Part shown: positions 8,080 to 14,109 of the stretch, piece after piece
Layout of the letters: every line of letters starts with the position of its first letter
How positions within the stretch are numbered: position 1 is the first letter of the stretch
Source of the DNA: Sphingomonadales bacterium
Lineage (GTDB): Bacteria > Bacteroidota > Bacteroidia > UBA7662
Assembly: GCA_016872225.1 (NCBI GenBank)
Contig: VHAW01000032.1
Location: 1 to 14,109, forward strand
Length of the DNA: 14,109 bases
Reading direction: 5' to 3'
The notes under the pieces: model-generated
Databases searched by the model: none
The model's input: the letters and a program-made list of their open reading frames with translations, nothing else
Told to the model about the DNA's origin: nothing
Position numbers and translations under genes: made by a program

Positions 8080-8121
8080 TTCAAGATCTAATCCAATAAA
8101 GGTCATCAACGCTGCCGCATT

Positions 8122-8136
8122 CCCTTCATCGAAGGG
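8122..8136. terminator. Possible short hairpin between convergent pckA and S9 peptidase genes
   Basis: CCCTTC and GAAGGG form a 6-bp stem around a 3-nt loop, followed on the plus strand by TTTC. It sits 42 bp after the pckA stop and overlaps the stop codon of the opposing gene. The stem is short and the T-tract poor, so it is at best a weak terminator. The rest of the 46-bp gap shows nothing else. Confidence 0.22.
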
Positions 8137-10312
8137 TTTCGTCCAGCCAACCCCAAAAGACCTTTTGCCATAGCACCGAATTCTGGGGTTTGATCACCCA
8201 GTGGTTCTCGTCAGGGAAATAGAGCATTCTGGTCTTGATGCCTCGAAGTTGTGCGGCAGTATAGGCTTCGAGACCTTGGGCGAGGGGTACCCGATAGTCT
8301 TTTTCGTTATGGATAATTAGGATGGGGGCATTCCATTGATGGACATAACGGTGCGGAGAAAACCAATTGTACGAGGTAGGTTTAGGACGGTCCCAAGGCT
8401 GGCCTTTCATGTCCCATTGCGAAAAGAAAATTTCTTCGGTCTGACCAAACATGGATTCCAAATTGTACACTCCACAATGGGCAATAAATGATTTGAACCG
8501 TCCTTCATGGTTTCCGGCAAGCCAGTACACGGTATAACCCCCGAAGGATGCGCCCACCGCGGCCATGCGTCCTGCGTCTACAAAGGGTAGGCGTTTGACG
8601 GAGTCGGTAACCCACAAAATATCCTTCATGGCTTGACCGCCCCAGTCCCCTGAAATCTGTTCGTTCCAGGCCTGCCCAAAGCCAGGTAAGCCTCGGCGGT
8701 TCGGGGCGACCACGATATAACCTTTGGCAGCCATCAAATGAAAATTCCAACGCATACTGAAGGACTGACCAATCATGCTTTGCGGTCCGCCCTGGCAATA
8801 AATGAGGGTGGGGTAGGTCCTTAGTGGGTTAAAGTCAGGTGGATAAACGATATAGGTTTGGACATTCTGTCCATCCGATGATTTGATGTTACGACTTTCA
8901 AACCTAGCCTGACGCAAATGCTGGTAGAGGCTGTCGTTGCAGGAACTGAAAGTTTTTTCGGTGCCTCCTGAACGCAATCGACCGCAAAGTTCCGCGGGCC
9001 TGAGCATGGTGGATTTGAGGTAGAAAATCCAATGATCTGCTTGGGGGTTGGATTTTTTGGTAACCTTGGATGGAGGCAAAGCCACCGTAAGCAGACCGGA
9101 ATATTGTACCGTATCCGTCGTCAGGACGGTCCACGGCATAACTCTGGCGCTGTTCATGGAAGGCTTATTGTGCTGGCCTTGTGTTGGCTTATTCTTGGTA
9201 GTTGAGACCGTTCCGGAAATAGCCGGGGAGGGCAATGGATGGGCGATGATTTGAGTAAAGCCTCCGTGGTAAACTGCGTAATACAAGGTTTTGGCATCCG
9301 GGGACCATGACATCTCGTAGGCAGATCGATCCAATTCGGTATTGAGGTAGGTAATTTGTTGGGTGTTCCAATTCATCAGGGCAACCCTGTTCAGATCGGC
9401 TTCGTATCCATTGCGGGCCATGCTCAACCAACTGAGGTATTGGCCGTCCGGTGAAAATTGAGGGTCGGTATCGTAGCCGAGGTTGGAGAAAGTGAGGTTG
9501 ATACTTTGGCCAGAATTGATGTTGAAAGCATAGAGGTCCGAATTGGTAGAAACGGCCGCTTCGTTCCCCTTCATTTTTTTGGCAGGATAGACGAGGGTTT
9601 GACCCGAAGGTGACCACACAATTTCCGAAGAGGAGCCCATAGGGGGAAGAGGACTGTGCCAAGGTTCATCGGGCATAATATCCCGGGCTTCGCCGGTCGG
9701 GCGTACATCCGTCATGGTTTGGACAAAGACATGGCTGTAGGTGCCGTCGTGCCAGCTGTCCCAATGGCGGTGCATTAATTGATCGAAGATCTGCCCGGTG
9801 GATTTGCTTAGGCTGGGGTAGCGATCGTGCATGGTGGGCTCCAAACGCACCTTGCGGAGGTAGAACCAGTGTTTGCCTGAAGGTGACAAACCGAAGCCGT
9901 CAATACCCCCCTCAATTTGGGTCAGGACTTCGCGCTCGGTTCCATCGGGTCGCATACGGTGCAATTGCATCGCTCCGTTAACTGGGTAGAGAAAAGCGAT
10001 CCATTGACCATCATTCGACCATTGGTAATCCACTTCCGAGGATGGGGTTTGGGTCAAGGGAGTGGTTTTACTGGTGGTGAGGTCCAGAAGCATCAAATCG
10101 GTCTGTGATTTGTTCTGGTCCAAATTGGTGGAACGAATCCCGTAGAGGATTTTGGTGCCGTTAATGTCGGCTTTGGGGACAGAAGGGGTTTTGAGATCCC
10201 ATAACATTTCTTCGCTTAGGACGCTTTGTGCCTGGATTTGATGGACGGGCAAATGCCACAGAAGCAAAGCGAGGAAGCCAAAAAGGTTTTTTTGGGTAAG
10301 ATGCAGTTTCAT
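8126..10312 (-). CDS. Secreted S9-family (prolyl oligopeptidase-like) dipeptidyl/acylaminoacyl peptidase
   Basis: A 728-residue serine peptidase of family S9, probably periplasmic, that cleaves short peptides. A signal peptide covers about 1-29, ending near HQIQAQS. The N-terminal two thirds show beta-propeller character, with recurrent WSPDAKTLYY-type and FSPDGQYLSW-type blades similar to TolB/WD40 repeats. The C-terminal alpha/beta hydrolase domain (from about 475) holds the triad: Ser589 in GASFGGY, Asp672 in NEKDYRVPL and His704 in DENHW. The overall plan and length resemble Bacteroidota DPP5-like and acylaminoacyl peptidases; exact specificity cannot be read from sequence. The start is an ATG with an AT-rich upstream stretch and no Shine-Dalgarno. 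It lies 27 bp after leuS on the same strand with no clear promoter between, so it is probably co-transcribed with leuS. Confidence 0.92.
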   Translation of the reverse strand: MKLHLTQKNLFGFLALLLWHLPVHQIQAQSVLSEEMLWDLKTPSVPKADINGTKILYGIRSTNLDQNKSQTDLMLLDLTTSKTTPLTQTPSSEVDYQWSNDGQWIAFLYPVNGAMQLHRMRPDGTEREVLTQIEGGIDGFGLSPSGKHWFYLRKVRLEPTMHDRYPSLSKSTGQIFDQLMHRHWDSWHDGTYSHVFVQTMTDVRPTGEARDIMPDEPWHSPLPPMGSSSEIVWSPSGQTLVYPAKKMKGNEAAVSTNSDLYAFNINSGQSINLTFSNLGYDTDPQFSPDGQYLSWLSMARNGYEADLNRVALMNWNTQQITYLNTELDRSAYEMSWSPDAKTLYYAVYHGGFTQIIAHPLPSPAISGTVSTTKNKPTQGQHNKPSMNSARVMPWTVLTTDTVQYSGLLTVALPPSKVTKKSNPQADHWIFYLKSTMLRPAELCGRLRSGGTEKTFSSCNDSLYQHLRQARFESRNIKSSDGQNVQTYIVYPPDFNPLRTYPTLIYCQGGPQSMIGQSFSMRWNFHLMAAKGYIVVAPNRRGLPGFGQAWNEQISGDWGGQAMKDILWVTDSVKRLPFVDAGRMAAVGASFGGYTVYWLAGNHEGRFKSFIAHCGVYNLESMFGQTEEIFFSQWDMKGQPWDRPKPTSYNWFSPHRYVHQWNAPILIIHNEKDYRVPLAQGLEAYTAAQLRGIKTRMLYFPDENHWVIKPQNSVLWQKVFWGWLDETLR

Positions 10313-10339
10313 AAATAAGGAAAATTAGGGGCGATGGGT

Positions 10340-13300
10340 TCAGGATGGAAGAACAAAATTCAATATACGCCCGGGAACTGCGATGATCTTGGAGGGTTGC
10401 CTGCCTGCCAACCATTCGATAATGCGCGGATGCTGAAGGGCCATTTGGGTGAGTTCCGCTGCGGAAGCCTTGGAGGGAAGACCGATTTGAAACCGCATTT
10501 TGCCGTTTTGCTGCACAGGATACGAAAACAAATCTTCTTCCAGGTACTTTGCATTCCATGCGGGGAATGGGGCATGGTGAACAGACGGTTCAAAGCCCAG
10601 AATAGCCCACAGTTCTTCGGCAAGATGGGGTGCAAAAGGGGCCAACAGCAGAGCATAATCGCGGAGCACCTCGCGTTGATTAAGGGATGCCGCTTGGATT
10701 TCGTTGAGGCCAATCATCAAACTGGAAACGCAGGTGTTCAAAGCCATTCTTTCCATTCCGTCACTAATTTTTTTGATGCAGCGGTGCAGAATTTTAAGGG
10801 CGGCCTCGGTTGGGGGGGTATCGCAAAATGGGGTTTGGCGGTAATAACGCCAAGCCTTCTGCAGAAAGCGGGAAACTCCTTCAATGCCTTGGGTATCCCA
10901 AGGTTTGGCATCTTCAAGCGGACCCAGAAAAAGTTCGTACAAGCGCAGGGTATCGGCGCCGTATTGATCGATAACCGCATCGGGGTTGACCACGTTGCGT
11001 TTGGATTTGGACATTTTCTCCACTTCCGGTTTGGTTTGAAAAAACAAATCATCGGAATTGCCTTTGTCGGAATCGGCCCACGGATGAAAACTCCCGTTGG
11101 CATAGCAACCCTCAAAGCCCAACCACAAGGCGTCCTGAAAGGCCTTACCTTCGGCGGGATCATTTAACAAAGTGTTAATGTCTAATTTGTTACGATTAAC
11201 AAAATGAATATCCACCGAGGTTCGGTACCCGGATTTCTCAACAGAAACATCATTTTTCTTAAGGGCTTGGATAAGGTCCTCGCTGAGGAAAATTTGGGAA
11301 AACTTCCATGTTCCATCCTTTGGATTAGTCCATAAATTTCCAAAAGCAGGTGATTCTGCTGTTACCGCTTGGGTTATCGAAGTATTAGAGAATTGTTGCA
11401 GGATTGCCTGAATACGCGGAAACCAATAAGCAATCCCATGCTCTGAATGGGAACGAAAAACATATTCTGACACGCCTTGGATCATCCCTTGGTTGATGAG
11501 CCTGGTGAAGGGTTCGCGGAAGGGGACCCAGCCCCTGTCATAAAGAAAATGATTCCAGAAGCGCGCATATAACAAATGCCCAGTGGCATGTTCAGAACCC
11601 CCGATGTACAAGTCCACTGGGCCCCAATAGGTCATGGCTTGGGGATCTGCGAATTGGGTGGAATTCAAAGGATCCATGTAACGCAAGAAATACCAGCTGG
11701 AGCCTGCCCACCCTGGCATGGTGGTGGTTTCCAAAGGTTTGCCGTTAAAGGTCCAATCTGCCGCCCTGGCCAACGGGGGTTCGCCCTCGGCAGTAGGTAG
11801 ATAAAGCTCAATTTTAGGAAGGCGTAAGGGGAGTGCCGATTCAGGTAAGGCCAACATATCATCTTTCTCCATGGCGACTGGGATGGGCTCGCCCCAATAG
11901 CGTTGCCGCGAGAATACGGCATCCCTCAGCCGGTAGCGGGTGATGCCTTGTCCTAGGCCGTGCTCGTGAAGATGTTGGATCATGGTCGAGATGGCTTGAT
12001 AGCCTGTTAACCCGTCCAAAAAAGAAGAACTCTGATGGATTGCAGATTTGTCAACACAAGCACCGGATTTGGGATCCTGGCCTACAAAAATTCCTGGGAT
12101 AGGTAGACCAAAATGCTGGGCAAAATTCCAGTCGCGTTCATCGCCTGCAGGTACCGCCATGATGGCCCCAGTTCCGTAACCGGCCAACACATAATCCGCG
12201 GTCCAAACCGGAATGTTATGCCGGGTAAGGGGATGCAAAGCGTAGGAGCCTGTGAAACAGCCGCCAATCTTCTGGGTTTCGGCCTGCCGTTCCCTTTCGC
12301 TTCGACCTTGGATTTCGGTGAGGTAGGCTTTTACGGCAGGTTTCTGATCCGCTGTGGTAAGGTCGTCTAACATGGGGTGTTCCGGGGCAATCACCAAGAA
12401 ACTAACTCCAAACAAAGTATCAGGCCTTGTCGTAAATACTTCAAGAAATAGGGGGGATTCTGTCTGATCCTTTGGATGGATAGGAAAGTTAATTTGTGCT
12501 CCTTCAGACTTTCCAATCCAGTTGCGTTGCTGGTCTTTGATGGAATCCGACCATTGCAGGGCGGGCAATTCGTCCAAAAGACGATCGGCATAAGCCGAAA
12601 TCCGTAACATCCATTGCGGCATCATTCGTTGTTCAATTGGGTGACCGCCACGTTCCGAAAAGCCGTCCTTGATTTCGTCGTTGGCGAGCACGGTACCCAA
12701 TGCCGGGCACCAATTGACTCTGGCCATTGCACGATAGGCCAATCGGTAGGTCATGAGCCATCGACGTTGCGTGGCAGCATCTGCCTTAAGCCAATCTTTG
12801 GCGGTAAAGGATTCCGCATTGTCGTCCCGTTTGGCATGAACCGCAGCCGAGCCGCCTTGGGCCAAAAGGACATTGAGTTCTTCCAGGGGCCGAGCCTTTT
12901 TGATTTGCAGGTCAAACCACGAATCAAACATCTGTAGGAACATCCATTGGGTCCAGCGATAATAATCCGGTTCGCAGGTGCTGATTTGACGATCCCAGTC
13001 AAAACTGAAGCCGATTCGTTGCAATTGTTCTCGGTAGCGCTGGGCATTCACGGTGGTTGTTACCTGAGGGTGCTGTCCAGTCTGAATCGCGTATTGTTCA
13101 GCGGGCAAACCGAATGCATCAAAGCCCATGGGGTGTAGGACCGCATACCCCTGCATTCGTTTCTGCCGAGCAATGACATCGGAGGCGATATACCCCAGAG
13201 GATGCCCCACATGCAGGCCTGCACCTGATGGGTAGGGGAACATGTCAAGCACATAGTATTTGGCCAAGGCTGGATTGGGCGACGGGGTGCGGTAAGTACC

Positions 13301-13363
13301 CTGTTCTATCCAATAGCGTTGCCATTTACGGTCAATTTCCTCGAGAGTGTTAGGGGAATTCAA
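10340..13363 (-). CDS. leuS: Leucyl-tRNA synthetase
   Basis: Class I aminoacyl-tRNA synthetase that charges tRNA-Leu and edits mischarged tRNA. The HIGH motif is HVGH at 51-54 and the KMSKS loop is intact at 783-787. The CP1 editing domain (about 225-430) has TTRPDT at 311-316 and GTGAIMAVPAGDERD at 397-411, keeping the editing aspartate. The tail from about 850 is the anticodon-binding domain. At 1007 residues it is longer than the E. coli enzyme (860): about 150 residues separate GMIQG (626-630) from KMSKS, far more than the leucine-specific domain there in E. coli. The DNA for this segment is AT-rich. The start is TTG at 13363: an in-frame TGA lies five codons upstream and the first internal Met is at residue 41 (VLDMF), just before HIGH, so no ATG start would give a full enzyme. 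It diverges from ftsX. Confidence 0.97.
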   Translation of the reverse strand: MNSPNTLEEIDRKWQRYWIEQGTYRTPSPNPALAKYYVLDMFPYPSGAGLHVGHPLGYIASDVIARQKRMQGYAVLHPMGFDAFGLPAEQYAIQTGQHPQVTTTVNAQRYREQLQRIGFSFDWDRQISTCEPDYYRWTQWMFLQMFDSWFDLQIKKARPLEELNVLLAQGGSAAVHAKRDDNAESFTAKDWLKADAATQRRWLMTYRLAYRAMARVNWCPALGTVLANDEIKDGFSERGGHPIEQRMMPQWMLRISAYADRLLDELPALQWSDSIKDQQRNWIGKSEGAQINFPIHPKDQTESPLFLEVFTTRPDTLFGVSFLVIAPEHPMLDDLTTADQKPAVKAYLTEIQGRSERERQAETQKIGGCFTGSYALHPLTRHNIPVWTADYVLAGYGTGAIMAVPAGDERDWNFAQHFGLPIPGIFVGQDPKSGACVDKSAIHQSSSFLDGLTGYQAISTMIQHLHEHGLGQGITRYRLRDAVFSRQRYWGEPIPVAMEKDDMLALPESALPLRLPKIELYLPTAEGEPPLARAADWTFNGKPLETTTMPGWAGSSWYFLRYMDPLNSTQFADPQAMTYWGPVDLYIGGSEHATGHLLYARFWNHFLYDRGWVPFREPFTRLINQGMIQGVSEYVFRSHSEHGIAYWFPRIQAILQQFSNTSITQAVTAESPAFGNLWTNPKDGTWKFSQIFLSEDLIQALKKNDVSVEKSGYRTSVDIHFVNRNKLDINTLLNDPAEGKAFQDALWLGFEGCYANGSFHPWADSDKGNSDDLFFQTKPEVEKMSKSKRNVVNPDAVIDQYGADTLRLYELFLGPLEDAKPWDTQGIEGVSRFLQKAWRYYRQTPFCDTPPTEAALKILHRCIKKISDGMERMALNTCVSSLMIGLNEIQAASLNQREVLRDYALLLAPFAPHLAEELWAILGFEPSVHHAPFPAWNAKYLEEDLFSYPVQQNGKMRFQIGLPSKASAAELTQMALQHPRIIEWLAGRQPSKIIAVPGRILNFVLPS

Positions 13364-13379
13364 GGGCAGGTTTTGGGTT

Positions 13380-13387
13380 CAAAAATC
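13380..13387 (-). promoter_or_regulatory. Possible -7 element of leuS
   Basis: The minus strand reads GATTTTTG, matching five of the six fixed positions of TAnnTTTG. It ends 16 bp before the TTG start of leuS, which would give a leader of about 10 nt. No convincing -33 element is seen. Confidence 0.3.
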
Positions 13388-13450
13388 AATTCATTCAGCG
13401 CAGGCGAATTTAGTTCCAAGGTAAGGGCCAAGCACATGACTTGGACGGGT

Positions 13451-13458
13451 TATTTTTG
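13451..13458 (+). promoter_or_regulatory. Possible -7 element of ftsX
   Basis: TATTTTTG matches TAnnTTTG exactly and ends 7 bp before the ATG at 13466. If used, it rules out the upstream ATG at 13436 as the ftsX start. No -33 match is visible. Confidence 0.35.
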
Positions 13459-13465
13459 GGGCAAG

Positions 13466-14109
13466 ATGCGTATTTCAGGCCCTTCCTTGCTTAAGTTATC
13501 GGTTTCACGGTCCCGCTTCTCAGCCTTCTTTTCGCAGACCTTGGTGCTGTATCTGCTGGGCTTGATGGCCTATGGATTTTGGCAGGCCAAATTATGGGTG
13601 GAATACCTCCACGAAAATATTGAAATTCAGGTCTTTCTGAATCAGGACGCGAATGTAAGCGAAGTTCGTGAGATGATTCTGGATGTTCGTCGGTTGCCTG
13701 AGGTGAAGCAAGCCGTCTATGTGAGCCAAACCTCGGCCGCCAAGGAGATGAGCCGTGAATTGGGAGAGGATTTTGTGGATTTTCTGGGCGAGAATCCCTT
13801 GCTGGCTTCCATCAAAGTCAAGGCGCGTTACGCCTATGGTCAAGAGCTTCCTTTTCAAGCCTTGGTGGGTCGATTACGTTCTTACCCAGTAGTGAGCGAA
13901 GTGGTCTATCCTAAGCGATTGCTTTCTGCTTTGCAGCAGAATTTTCGGACGATGGTGGTGGTCTTGTTGGCCTTGAGCGGGATGCTTCTGCTGGTGACCT
14001 GGCTGCTTATTGACCAGTCTGTTCGACTAGCGATTTTCGCCGACAGGCATCTGATTCGGTCCATGCAATTGGTAGGTGCGGAGGATGCTTTCATTCGAAG
14101 TCCCTATCT
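13466..14109 (+). CDS. ftsX: Cell-division protein FtsX (permease-like), N-terminal part
   Basis: The frame has no stop and runs off the right edge; about 214 residues are visible. It starts MRISGPSLLKLSVSRSRFSA, a basic cytoplasmic tail, followed by a first membrane helix around LVLYLLGLMAYGFW. An extracytoplasmic domain follows, with the FtsX-like stretch NIEIQVFLNQDANVSEV, and then a second hydrophobic segment (VVVLLALSGMLLLVTWLL). This order is that of FtsX, the membrane partner of the FtsE ATPase, which activates septal cell-wall hydrolysis. ftsE is not adjacent. An in-frame ATG at 13436 would add 10 residues; I prefer 13466 because it gives the usual distance to the first helix and follows a -7 element. 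It diverges from leuS across about 100 bp. The family call rests on topology and the domain pattern. Confidence 0.8.
   Translation, partial: MRISGPSLLKLSVSRSRFSAFFSQTLVLYLLGLMAYGFWQAKLWVEYLHENIEIQVFLNQDANVSEVREMILDVRRLPEVKQAVYVSQTSAAKEMSRELGEDFVDFLGENPLLASIKVKARYAYGQELPFQALVGRLRSYPVVSEVVYPKRLLSALQQNFRTMVVVLLALSGMLLLVTWLLIDQSVRLAIFADRHLIRSMQLVGAEDAFIRSPY

Noticed and set aside
9189..9662. A 157-codon minus-strand frame within the S9 peptidase gene
   Set aside because: It is a shifted frame of the same strand inside an intact peptidase gene with a complete catalytic triad; there is no independent start context.
10334..11167. A 277-codon open frame on the plus strand, opposite the 3' part of leuS
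   Set aside because: It lies wholly antisense to a well-supported leuS reading frame, its translation resembles no family I recognise, and it has no promoter element. Long antisense frames are expected opposite codon-biased genes.
1..14109. Search for mobile elements, CRISPR repeats, tRNA or rRNA genes, toxin-antitoxin or defence modules
   Set aside because: The sequence is almost wholly filled by identified core genes; no repeated arrays, transposase-like frames, tRNA cloverleafs or defence-type domains were seen on either strand.

Overview
The window is ordinary core-genome sequence from a member of the Bacteroidota, probably a Flavobacteriales-like lineage. The phylum call rests on three things seen in the sequence. 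First, the -7 promoter element typical of the phylum (TAnnTTTG) lies just upstream of pyrG, the cystathionine beta-synthase gene, pckA and probably ftsX. Second, none of the gene starts I examined (pyrG, the synthase gene, pckA, leuS and the S9 peptidase gene) has a recognisable Shine-Dalgarno sequence. Third, the gene content and adjacencies fit: pyrG runs into yidC, ftsX stands without ftsE, and the cystathionine beta-synthase, long NfeD, MuiA/DUF4139 and S9 peptidase genes are of the types seen in that phylum. Lower taxonomic ranks cannot be fixed from this stretch.

Layout. On the minus strand at the left are the first 22 codons of yidC (1-66), pyrG (44-1675) and a long-form NfeD membrane protease (1773-3197). 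A 110-bp divergent region follows. On the plus strand come a cystathionine beta-synthase (3308-4669), a DUF4139/MuiA-family secreted protein that starts on the base after the synthase stop codon (4670-6403), and ATP-dependent PEP carboxykinase (6475-8079). These genes converge on a minus-strand pair, leuS (10340-13363) followed after 27 bp by a secreted S9 peptidase (8126-10312). At the right edge, ftsX begins divergently from leuS and runs off the window.

The genes cover pyrimidine nucleotide synthesis, membrane-protein insertion, membrane proteolysis, transsulfuration, gluconeogenesis, extracytoplasmic peptide degradation, tRNA charging and cell division. I see no mobile element, RNA gene, CRISPR array, defence system or phage gene, and no gene-free stretch over about 110 bp. 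No new multi-gene system is evident. The points worth a second look are smaller: a promoter almost touching the start codon of the synthase gene, a 9-bp dyad in the nfeD/synthase divergent region, an AT-rich enlarged insertion in LeuRS, an 8-G tract in the MuiA-like gene, and several non-ATG starts, including a TTG start for leuS.
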